Shown piece after piece: positions 1-11,321 of a DNA stretch of 64,000 nucleotides (the stretch's first letter is position 1; the number at the start of each line of letters is the position of its first letter). The position numbers and the translations under genes were made by a program. A model generated the notes under the pieces. The model saw nothing but the letters and a program-made list of their open reading frames with translations. It made no database searches and was not told the origin of the DNA. This DNA comes from Micropterus salmoides. Lineage: Eukaryota > Chordata > Actinopteri > Centrarchiformes > Centrarchidae. The stretch covers positions 15,427,403 through 15,491,402 of the forward strand of contig NW_024040040.1 of the NCBI RefSeq assembly GCF_014851395.1, written 5' to 3'.

Positions 1-1894
1 TTTCCAATTACTTTTTCTAACCTGAAATTGGGTATGTATAAAAGAATACAACTTACACATGGACTTTATGTGGATGCACGTACAAATTAAAGCTGAAAGT
101 TGGTACTTTAACCTATAAGTTCTTGTTTCCTATCAAATCCAAAGAACTGTATCGTCCAGCCCAGTATCATAGGATGTATGCAGACAGTATGTGTCCTTTA
201 CATAGCAAGACAGAGAATAAGTTCAGCACATCTGACTTTATGAATAAAAACAACTGGAGAATGATCCATTTCTTGTGCCATGTGTAGACAGAAAATGTAC
301 AGCTCAAACTCTAAAGATGATGAATAGTAGGGACCAGTTATCTTCCTTTCTCTTTAGCAGTGTAATATTTTATCCCCACTCAATTATTCTGTGTCATAGT
401 CATATCCTAGATGACACTGGAGAAGACTAACCAACCATTTAGGGTGCTCAGGAGTGAAACATCTTTATAGCAGAAAATAATACACCTGACAAATATGAAA
501 TACGTTAATTTTATCTTATTTCTCCAATAACTTTCTTCCCAGTAATATACCTACACCTTAAAAACTGCTGCTGTATCTCTGTGGCTGGAAAAGACAAACA
601 TAAGTCCACCTTAAACTCTAAATATGACACTGAATTGGGAGAATTTATGATCTTTCTTCTCTTTAAAAAGTTACATTTCTGCCCCCACTGTAAGAACTCT
701 GTTTTATAGTCATTATGAAACTGATGACGCAGCTTTACGAGAACACCATGTCAGGCACACAGCTGTGAAACTGCTTTACAGCTTATTCAAAGTTTAATAT
801 CTGGCAGATAAAACCTACTACCTTCATTTGAATGAGGACTACTCTTCTTAACAGATGTGGGTGACAGTGAGCTCTGTATTCAAGATATTCCAAGTTCATC
901 AAGTCGAGAGCATGCCAGCATAACTCTGACTCCATACTGTCTGTATATTTAAATTATCATTTCTCCCACTTCCCCCATTTCTCTTTTTTAGCAACCAGTT
1001 GATAAACTTACTCAGAAGGGTATCCAAAGACAAGATTAGGAAATCATTAAACAGAACAGACATTTTTACACTTTTACAACAATCTGATCAAAACATGTCC
1101 TTCTGCACTGGACTCTAAAGGACTTCAAAAAGCAACCATTCAGTCAGTTGTCAGTTTATTAGGTACACCTACTTCATCCTCCCATCATGAAGGTTACAAA
1201 GTCTCATTTTTGTGCTGTTTTAGAGATTTGTTGATTCAATTATATGATCAGATTGGAAAATACATTTTTAGATTGGATTACATTATACTGTTTATATTGT
1301 TTTGTCTACCATTTCTATGAATGACCGTAGACTAAATAAGAGAAACAATGTTTTCTGCATCTTCTAAATATTGACACTTTTGCGTTTGACTGAATAGCAT
1401 GACAACACTGCTGAGTGGAAAACAGCCCACATTTGATCCTGAGCCTGTGAACTGTTGTGAATGTTGTCAATGAAACACTGGATAAAATGTGCATTGATGT
1501 GACTTTATTCTTTTCATATAATAGTGGAGCATCTTCAAGTGCTGTGTAGTATAGACCAAAACCCAAGGTTTGATTTAATCCAAACATGAAGGAAAAACTG
1601 AAATCAAAGTGCATTAATAGACAAATAAGACTAAAACTTTACTTTTCCAAACATATTCTGCAGTATTCAGTGTAAGCTCCAGTTTTATATGCATGTGCGT
1701 TGTCACATCAAGTGTGCAACATGCAAGTGATCAAGTGCAACAAGTGCCAGCAACAGTCACACTAAAATGTTTCATTCAATTATTCCTTCATCAGTTTGAA
1801 GTTTTTACTTCTTGAAGCCTGTAACGTCACCTGCTGCACCAGAATAAATAGTTCATGTTCAGATGTAAACAAAAGAGTGAATTATTACAAATAC
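1..1894. other. No coding gene seen; probable 3' flank/UTR of the IRS-like gene plus degenerate repeats
   Basis: I find no convincing coding exon here. AT-rich stretches around 290-520, 600-830 and 930-1030 resemble one another: a pyrimidine tract of the ctttctcttta type, then a c-rich patch, then a tcatagtcatat or tatagtcattat segment. This suggests an old tandem duplication with a period near 310 bp. A short remnant reading tttattaggtacacct near 1155-1170 resembles a common fish DNA-transposon end. On the minus strand an AATAAA signal (tttatt on plus, about 1504-1509) could end the transcript of the upstream gene. Confidence 0.4.
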
Positions 1895-4800
1895 TCAGCT
1901 TGGCCTCAGGCAAGAAGGTAGGCACCATGACAGCCCATGTCTAACAGATTGTCCCGATACAGCTTGGAGTCGACTAGACCGGCTTGTACCGGAGTTCGGA
2001 CTAGCCTGGACTGGCCTGACATAGCCTGGTCCACTTGTGACAAAAGGAGTCCTCATGCCAGACCCATCAACACTCCTCACAGGAGACAAAGTGGCCCTGG
2101 TTTGTGATGGGAGTCGTCCCTGCTTGGCTGATTTCTGCTTCTGCCCTGCATCATCCTGTGGTCGAGTGGAGCAGCTAATGCTCATCTGTGATTGGCCAGT
2201 TTCTGTTTCTGCCTGCTGGGCCGAGGTCACAAGCCAGTGTGGCTGACTCTGCTTGTTGGTCTGAGGATGTGACGGGTGCAGAGGAGAGCTGCAGCCACAG
2301 GTGGAGCTACAGAGGACAGAGTTGTATTTTACAAGTTTTAATCTTGTGTAAATCCTGAGGCTTTTATTTTTTGTGGATCCGATCAAGTGTCACAAATACA
2401 CCCCAGCTAAATGCCAAACAGTAAATTTGTTTAATCTGTACTTTTTTTTTTTATATTCACTGTACTAACTAACAAATGTAATGGTATTTATACTGCAATA
2501 AACTGAACTAAAACAATAACTGACCACTCCTCTACGTCTCTTTTTTAAACAGAAATGATTACATACTCCTATACATTATTTTCAGTTTTTCAGCCTAGGA
2601 GACGCTGAGCTACCATCAACAAAACCCAAGTCACTGTTTTTTCACCTGTAGTGAACTTTTATTGTAAAATTCAAAAGTAGTGTTGATTCACAGTAGCTTA
2701 ACATCATTCTGGGGAAGTGGAACACCTCACAGTATTCTTGGTGCAACAAGGGATATGGATACTATACTGAATTTATCAAGACAACAGGTAAACGGTGCAA
2801 GTACTGTTGAGCTTGCTGGGTAACACAGGAAATTAGGAATTTCTCTCCAACACTGATTTGATAACTTACAATCATTTTGTCGCAAGTCAAACTAACCTGT
2901 TGAACGATGTCTTTAGGGAAGTGGAGGGGGGAAAGTAGGAGGGCCAGTTGTGTTTATGTGGGCTCGCCATGGTAACATAGTCATCCTGAGGCAGCACAGA
3001 CAAACTGTGGCTTACCTGTGGTGACATTGTCATGTACCCCTGCCCCTGCCCCCCCTCCTCCTCCAGCTCCCAGCCCTCCATCCCACAGGCAGCAACACTG
3101 CAGTGGTCCCCGGTTACAATGGCAGCTCTTCTGCAGTCGCTTCCCTTCCCTTTGTTCACAGGGAGATGATGGTCCATCTTCATTTCCACGTAGCTTCCCA
3201 TCTCTGACATGGAGCTCTGATGGGATCTGACAGGGCTGAGATATGAGGTAGAGCTCAGAGTAGATCCTGGCTCTGTTTGATCTGGTTTGCAGGGCTCTAG
3301 GTTACATTGTTTTGGACTTTCAGCATTTCTGGGGGGCGGGGCCAGGCAAGAACCAAGTGGTCTCACATGCACCAGCTTGTCTCTGTTTTTGGGTCTGCAG
3401 CGTTTTGAGGCCAGAAGGGATTGAAGCTGATTGTGGTTGGAAGTCGGTGACCGGCTGAAGTCAGGAAGAGCTCGTAGTGCCCTTACAGTCTCGCGAACCA
3501 CTTCATGAATGTGCTGGGCTACTACTGGGCTTCCTGTTCAGACCAGACATAGAGAAAAAGGGGTCACAATCGTATGTTAAGGCAGCAATGAGTCAAAACA
3601 ACACATCTTAATTACCTTGGTCTCTTGCTTCCATCCAGATCTCTCCAGGACCGTTTGGTGCCGACCTGCCAAGCTCCAAGAAGAACGAGCCATCCAAGTG
3701 GCCAAAGCGCCGCACACTCAGCAAAGGTATCGTAACAGAAGGCAAATCGCTGCATGTGCTCACTCTGACCAAGATGAGGGACGTGGCTGTGAGGCAGAGC
3801 CGGCACTCCCCTGCCAGGGACTTGGAACAGCCCAGACCTCTGGGCTTTACTGTGACGGGCCAAACCTTAGACCAAGGTGAAGGGAGCAGGGGCAAAGATC
3901 GGGCAGGAACCTTTATATCTAAAAAAGAACTGGTGGTCCTTTTTTTTATTTTATTAAAAAATGTAAATTATTTTATGTCCAATAGTCTTTCACAAGGGTG
4001 ATTAGAGTTTCGCAAATCTAAGGTCATCATCTAGACACAACCTCAAACTACAGTCACCTGACTACAGAAAGGTGAATTCTGCATCATACGGTTGATATTT
4101 TGGAAATAGTAAAAACTGTTGGCAGACTGTTATTACCTTAACCTTGGATTTCCTTCTTTCCCTTTTGGGGGTTTAAAATGGATGAGTCATTTTCAGAAGC
4201 CATCCCATATGACTTACCAGCACCTTTGAATATAAGGTAAATATATCTCAAAGTATCTATACAATAAAAATCTGGTCTGACCTCTTTGAAGAAAGCAGCA
4301 GGGGGCAGAGTGCAATACCCATCATCCTCTTCATCAAACCCTTCTCCATGCTCTTCATCCTTCAGCTCTTCCTCCATCAGTTTCTTGACAGCCAGATACC
4401 ACTCTTCTTGCTCCCACTGGTCCTCCACCACTAGCACCATGGTCTGATCCTTGGCATACAGCGCCACTGTGTGGCCTTTCCTGGAACTGCCAATCCGGCT
4501 CACACCAAGACAGCACCTCAGGTAAATCACCCTGAAGATAGATTGTAATGTTTCTTTGGTTACTTTACAGATTGACATTTTCACAATAATGAATCCACAA
4601 GTTTTTAATGTTACTGAGCTACCAAAAAAAAAAAACATTCACAGCCCCATCAAACAGCAGGAGGTCTTATTTACACTTTTGTTTTTGTTTTTTTAAACTA
4701 CCATGAAGGACAGATTATCAATTAGGAGGTCGCGGTCAAGGGGTAAAAGCTAATTCAGGGTACTTAAATTTTGTTTGATTAAAAAATTTAAAAAAAAAAA

Positions 4801-6056
4801 ATAACGACAACATTTTTTGTTTGTTATTTGGGGAAATTAGATTATTCACATTTTTGCCAAAAGTGAGTTACCAGACTCCAGGAAGTCACCGCTATGGGTG
4901 AAACCGTTCGTAGTTGATAGGTTATTCGTACAGATCAACAGATTTAAAGTAATAATTCTGAAAAATTTCTTTCCTCTTCTGAAGTGCAATGACTGGGTTA
5001 CAGGAGTGGGACTGATTTAAAAGCCGTCGCTTTCACCTCCATTGAGTAAAACCCTACAGGCTGTGACTGTTCAATGGTTTAACTGGGACACTGGGCGGGA
5101 TATTGAACAAGACAGAGTCGTGACTACAGACAGAGAGAGGCAGCTACATCAGAGCCAAAGGAGCAGATATTTACCTTTGGAGAGAGCCTCGCTAACAACT
5201 TTCCCTGTTTAAAGTCTTTATGCTAAGCTAAAATAACCTTCACCTACCTCCACAAGGAATACACAGATATGTGAGTATTTATCAACCTTCTCTAATTCTT
5301 GGTTAAAAAGTGAACAAGCATATTTCTCATAATTCACAAATATTCCCTAAGTGTTCAGCAAACTCAAACTACAAAATATTCTACAATGAAGCTTCAGTCC
5401 TGAAAGTAGTGTTTTCCCAATAAATTAGGCAAAGCAGCGGACATATTCAGGCTCTCAAACAAATTATTTTGGTATAGCCTATAGAAAACAGACATTCATC
5501 AACTGCTGATGGCATGAGTTACTGTGAAGCCCCTTGAAAACCTTGAATTGGTTTAAGTTACTTTAACCAACCCTTGCTTGCTTGAGCCAAACAGCGCAGC
5601 TTTACCAGCAGACTTCTCCATTGCTGTAAACTTCTCCTGGCTCTTGTACCACTCCAGTCGACTCGGCCCGGTGTGACTTCCTGCTCTCAGGACAAAATAT
5701 CTCTGGTAGGTCCGCTCCAGCTTCCCCAGGTAACCTTGTTTCACCACATCGCTCTGCGGCCTGGAAGAGGTCACGAGGGCGCCAGCGAGAGGCACCAGAG
5801 TTATATGGCTGGTACAGAAGAGTTCCTCATAGAAACGTGGAGGAGGACTTGACTGCCTCCTAACGTGATGTTGGTCCCGAGAATCCTGGTCCTGCTCCAC
5901 TTGGCGGTCATTCATCCAGGGAGCACGCAGAGGTGATTCGACTGGCAGCCACATTTTGGTGGAGGTGCAGCTGGTGGTAGACACAGGGGAGCTGCAAGCA
6001 GGAAGAGATCTCTTGTGGTTTGCACACCTGTTCTGACTTTCTGCTGTTTCATTCAT
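1895..6056 (-). CDS. Insulin receptor substrate (IRS)-family docking protein, PH + PTB domains, spliced
   Basis: A cytoplasmic adaptor that would couple insulin/IGF receptor kinases to PI3-kinase. Coding exons on the minus strand are 6056-5572, 4531-4282, 3865-3616, 3533-2897 and probably 2306-1895. Every junction has GT/AG and keeps frame, giving about 677 codons. Residues about 104-215 form a PH domain (VVKQGYLGKL, YFVLRAG, later EEWYLAVKKLMEEE). Residues about 246-350 form an IRS-type PTB domain (VWPVTVKPRGLG, RRFGHLDGSFFLELGRS, GPGEIWM, VVAQHIHEVV). The tail has p85-binding YxxM motifs at about Tyr443 (YVEM), Tyr495 (YMTM) and Tyr514 (YVTM). IRS1, IRS2 and IRS4 are mostly single-exon; this gene is compact and has introns inside its PH and PTB regions. 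It also has about 100 residues before the PH domain, so the true start may differ. The last exon is less certain: without using the donor after FN (2896/2895), the frame ends at 2887. It could be an IRS3-like or a fish-specific paralogue. DOK is less likely because of the YxxM motifs. Confidence 0.85.
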
Positions 6057-7125
6057 TTCAAGCCGGAAACCTGCAAAATGCACACAGAGGAAGATAAAAA
6101 TATAGCTTACGGGAGAAAAAGATTAACTTAAAATAACATTTGTTGCACACATAACCAGAAGGAAGAAATAATAATTAAAAGATAAACCAAACATGTGTTC
6201 AGTTTATATCTAAAGTAGGATTAGCACAGGTCGCTACTTTAGCAACCTCCAGAGGTCCTGGACGTCCGTAGTGACCAGATCTTAATGAGGTTAAGTGTTA
6301 AACTTGCCAACAATCCAACTTAATCAGTTCACTGCATGGTGATCATCCTGATCTACTATAGCAGTGCACCTTACAAAAGGTAAACTTCCAGTGTTTCCAG
6401 ATCACTTTTAAAAATTGTGAAAACACTATAATCACAGGATAGAGAAAGTATTTCCTATTGCTAAAACCTCCTAGTTTAAGGATCAATTTGTGCTGTGTAT
6501 AAAGGAATTCCAAATTTGGTAGCATCCTTAACCATTAAGCTTTAACATTAGTGCTTTTAAGTTAAAGCTCCTTTAGCCAGCAAATATTTAAATACCGAAA
6601 AAGAAATATTTAATATAGGTCTAAGGCACATTCAGAAGCATGTTTATATAAGTAAAATGTTTAATACACTGATACTTTAAAAAATACAAAAATTTTAGTT
6701 GAAATATAGCTGACTTATGAATAAATTACGCCTATATATTGACCTGATACACTCCATAATTAATTGCTAATGCTTAAATTAGTACGTAAGACACTATTTC
6801 AAAAATGACAAACATTAGACTTGCTGCTCTTTACTATTTTATTGCATTACAACATGAACATTTCTGGGTGTTGACTGTTGGTCAGATAAAACAAGGACAT
6901 TGCTTCCATGCTTAACTTAACGTAGAAGTTTCACATAATTTCCTGGCATTTTGTAAACATTGACAGGTTAACCAGGCTTTAAAATAACTTTTTGCCAGCT
7001 CATTAATTTAATTCAAGGATAAGCCTAGACCAGCATAGTGGACGTTAAGCTAATTAGCAAAGTTAGCTAACTAGGTGCGTGACCACAGTAACTTATTAGC
7101 CCAAAATTGTTTGATTAAAACTTAC

Positions 7126-7200
7126 CTGAAAATGACAGGTATAAACATTACAACTGGAAATAAGGGAAGTGTCTCTTTTCATTTCAGGCTACCTGAAGAA
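7126..7200 (-). other. Probable 5' non-coding exon of the IRS-like gene
   Basis: On the minus strand the sequence ends in ttttcag followed by a consensus donor gtaagt-like site (GT at 7125-7124). The first coding exon at 6070 begins with a good acceptor (cattttgcag) just upstream of the MNETAES start. The two fit a leader exon spliced to the coding exon. The 5' limit is a guess. The LINE 3' tail at 7318 sits only about 110-190 bp upstream of the presumed transcription start. Confidence 0.45.
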
Positions 7201-7317
7201 GTCAAACATTGATTTTCAGTCTCATCTTTCATGACTCTCGGGTCTTCAGTCAGTTTGTCGGCTCAGGTGTGTCAATCAGTGTGGCCTTCAGGAGCAACTC
7301 GTAAAAACCCAACCTCC

Positions 7318-7356
7318 TTCTTCTTCTTCTTCTTCTTCTTCTTCTTCTTCTTCTTC
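7318..7356 (-). repeat. (TTC)13 microsatellite = (GAA)n 3' tail of an I-clade LINE
   Basis: Thirteen uninterrupted TTC triplets on plus are GAA triplets on minus, directly after the 3' UTR of the minus-strand LINE that ends here. Simple triplet tails are typical of I-clade LINEs, so I read this as the element's 3' end and not as an independent microsatellite. Confidence 0.75.
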
Positions 7357-8801
7357 TTTGGGTTTTTACGGCAGCTGGCATCCATTGAGTTGCATTACTG
7401 CCACCTTCAGTTTTTATTTACCCTTTGCTTCCATTCTTACTAAATCCGCTTATCTAATCCAGTAGCCCTCAGAAAACCAAATATCCATTTCCTACCCTCC
7501 ACACTTTCTCCATACTCCAATAAACTTGTTACTGTATTATCTATCCGTCCTATTTTTTTTAACTGTGTTATCATTTCTTGTCTTTCCTGAGTAAATTTCC
7601 TGCATGTTATAAGAATATGTTCTGCTGTTTCAGCCTCCTGACGTTGCTCACACATTCCTGTAGGATGTTTTCCTGTAATTAAAAGTGTGCTGTTAAGATT
7701 GCTATGCCCAATTCTCAGCCTACTTATTATCACCTGCTCTTTCCTCTTTGCTCCCCTACTTCTTGATATACCTACTTTACTTTGGATTCTGTGTAAATGT
7801 CTCCCTTTTATTGCATTATCCCAGCTCTGTTGCCATTGTTGATTTACACTTCTCCACACTATGCCTTTCCCCTCTGATTTTGATAATTTTATGTTGACTT
7901 CAACATCTCCTTTTTTAACTGCTTCTTTTGCCACCTTATCTGCTTTCTCATTTCCCTGAATTCCCGAGTGTGCAGGGACCCACAGAAATATGACATTTTT
8001 CCCCTGCCTAGCTATTCTTGAATTCATAAATAAGACTTCATAAAGCAAGTCCAGGTGACTTCTAGTTGTGCATGTCTTCATGCTTATAATAGCTGACATA
8101 GAGTCACTACATATTAATATTTCCTTATCACTAATTTGTTCTGTCCATTCCAACACCATCAATATGGCAAACAGTTCAACTGCAAACACACTCAGACAAT
8201 CAGATGTTCTTTTGCTAAGTTCTAACTAGGAACAACAACTGCAGACCCTGTTGTATCTGTTTGCATGTCCTTTGACCCATCTGTGAAAATCTGAATACTT
8301 TCCTTATACTTACATTCCCTATAGCTATGATATACACTAGTTAAATCGGCATTCTTGTTATTGTGTTTAATCTCAAGTAGTTCCAAATCTACACATGGTA
8401 CTTCTAATTCCCAGACAGGTCTGATAGGCCACACCACATTTGCGCCAAACTCTTTATCATATACCCCTGTGTCCCTGACCATTTGCTCTCCTGTCCACCC
8501 AAAACTTGTTTTTTGTGTTGTCTGCTTCTCCCAGCATGTCTGCAGCACCCTTTTTGCTGGATGGCTATCTCCATGCCCTCTTAAATTGACCCAATAATTA
8601 GCCCCCAGCTGCTTCCTCCTCAACCACAATGGCATTTCACCTGCTTCTACTTGGAGAGCACATACTGGAGAGGTTCTAACCGCTCCTACACACACTCTTA
8701 AAGTGGACTGGAGTTGTACGAAGGGCCCCGCAACATAGTCTCAGTGCCTTAGTCTGTATTACTTCCAGCCTTTTTAAGTTTGTTTCAGCTGCTGTCCCAT
8801 A
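7318..8801 (-). mobile_element. I/Nimb-type LINE, 3' piece: RT connection region, RNase H and 3' end
   Basis: The minus-strand frames at 8695-8222 and 8189-7440 together encode an RNase H domain. The acidic residues are visible as FTDGSKD, AVELFAIL, CSDSMSAI and GNEKADKVAKE, so all four DEDD-type positions are present. The VPAHSGIQGNEKAD block is characteristic. A stop/frameshift between 8222 and 8189 separates the first Asp from the rest. Upstream, the translation YGTAAETNLKRLEVIQ continues at 15425 beyond an inserted hAT element. It is a decayed copy and no function is expected. Confidence 0.85.
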
Positions 8802-10978
8802 CAGGGTTCTTGCACCATTTGAAAAGTCAAATTTAATGCTTTTTAAGACCTCAACAAATATAAATTTAAGACTTCAAATTTTGAAACAATTTCTTTGACA
8901 GAAAAGAGAGGCACGTTTGATCTCTTAATGAACAATGCGATGCCATATTTGGCAGTTTTATTTCCACCACAGGTGAATGACTTTGCATATTCCGAATCGG
9001 GGAACATATAGAGGCTGTTTACACCTGGCATTAAAATGTATTTTGGGTGATCAGATTGTGATTGGGTAGCACTTGACCACATGAGTAGTCATAAGTAGGC
9101 CTACAGGTGTAAATGCACCCGAGACGCATTGAGGACAGATTGTGATCCAATCAGCAAAACAACCTCTGGAGATGGTCAGGGACACCATGACCACATGGAT
9201 GCAAATGTGTTGTCTATCCACATACAAAACTACTTGGGTGGAAATATGTACCGGTCACAGTCTTCTGCAAATAAAATACAAAAGTCTGACAGCGCAGACA
9301 GGAGCCTAGACAGTGTGTCCATTCGGTGTTGTGCATAAACATGCTCAAACAGTGACAATTATTGATCATGCTCAGGTTTTTGGTGAACTGATCATGTCTG
9401 TTTGTGAAGGTGAACTAGGGCAGGGCAATAAAACAATAATGTTAATTATCCTGATGCAATCTTCCTCAATAACAATACACAAATGTTCAATAAATATTTG
9501 ATTTAATTCATTTGAATCACAAATGAATTAGCACTTTTATTTCTATTAAGATATTTATTGTGTTGAGGAAAAGGGACTGAAAGAAGATTTTACTCTATTT
9601 TTCTCATGCATATTTGTTGTTCTGAATGTTCTACCTCAGCTTTGTGAAGTGATCCACTGTTTGATACCAGCCTGCTTTTTGGCATCAAGTGTTTGTCATG
9701 TTCTGACCGTAAAGAAAAGTTTAAAGCACAATTAACCATCTGGTTTCTTCAGGAGCAAAAAATTTGCCTTTAAACTTATAATCAGGGGCGTTTTTAAGAT
9801 CTTGTAACATTGGGGGCTTAGCCCAGCCCATAAAACTTCATATCTTCACATAATAATCCCCCCCTCCCAAAGTTAAGTCTGTAAAGCAGTAAAGCAACAG
9901 TAAACATCCTCTAGCATTTAAGAACATTTTGATATTTTATGACCTTGTAACTGATTATTTATTTCCATCTTAAATGTGCAATTGTACTACTGCCTGCCTT
10001 GGCCAGGACACTCTTGGAAAAAAAAATTTTTTAATAAAGGTATAATAAAACAAAACTGTAACAGAATATAATGCAGAGCAGCTCTCAGGCATTCTGTGTT
10101 GCTTTCAGATATGTTTCTCCTGTAGATCAATATCATCACTGCTGAATCAACACACCTGCAGGCGTGACTGATTGAGGTAACCTCTTTAAATGTGCATGTG
10201 GCACCTTTACCTCATCAATAATAAATTAAAATAATTTTTTTTTTAATTCAGTTATAAACTGTTGTTCAAATTTATGCACATTCAGAATCTAACTGGGTTC
10301 TCTGACATTTCCAGAATAAAGGATATTTTGAGAGGTCAAACAGCATCAATCATCATAAACTTTGCAATCAATCCGCGGTCCACCTGCGTGCTGCATGGTG
10401 TGGAAGGGATCCATGCCACGGATTCTGCAACCCGTTGCACCACTACTATCCATGGTAGTGTGGGGATTTAATTATTGCATGTTTTGTTGTGCAGGATCAA
10501 AGCCCCTATGTGTCCACATGAGGAAAGGTCAAGATAGGCTATCAGAGTAAAAATGTCTAGACTAGGCAACTTGATGAGTTTATTTTTTTATGTAGCCCAT
10601 TAAAATATTCCTGCAAATGCAGTGAAGAAGCTGATTATCTGTAATTTAGCTATTTCTACAATTATTTTCCTTTTTAAATCTCCATGAAGGTGTTTATAAG
10701 ATCACTTTAAAATATCACTTTTGCTACCCAGTCAACCTTTGTTACCTGTGCCTTTTATTATGGAGATGTAGCCAACCAAACCACTTGTTTTGCAGTAGCA
10801 CATGCTGCCAATAAAATCTGATTATTCCTGAAGCATCTAAATAATCTTCTTCACAACGCAAAGAATCATTGTGGCAGTAACACGAGAGCAGCTCCTTGTT
10901 GAAGCAGGTAAACCTGCATACAGAGGAAGCTGTGCGTCATGCGTAAAACCAAACAGAACTATTTTATCCACCATATTC

Positions 10979-11284
10979 TCTCTCTCTCTCTCCCCCTCTC
11001 CCCCTAATTCAAATTAGCTTTATTGGCATGAATGTAATAACAATATTGCCAAAGCATCATATATACACAACATAAGAACAATCAGCCCCATACATTTTAT
11101 TAAACAATTAAAGTGTAAAGTAAGCTAGCGTAAAGTGTATGTGTGTTTGTGTTTAAAAAAAAAGGGGAAAAAAAGAAATATTAAAAATTAAAATTAAATA
11201 AAACAGTAAGTGTGTGTGTGTGTGTGTGTGTTTAAAAATAAAAATATATTAAAATAAAATAAATAAATAAGACAGTAAGCGTGT

Positions 11285-11321
<37 letters not shown>

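Noticed and set aside
2037..2246. Plus-strand frame of 69 codons
   Set aside because: Antisense shadow of the probable last exon of the IRS-like gene.
4980..5275. Possible plus-strand leader exon ending in a donor (agatat/gtgagt) inside an IRS intron
   Set aside because: Only a splice-donor-like site supports it. No downstream plus-strand coding exon was found, so I do not call it.
7231..7443. Plus-strand frame with a long poly-Phe run
   Set aside because: It is the (TTC)n LINE tail read as codons.
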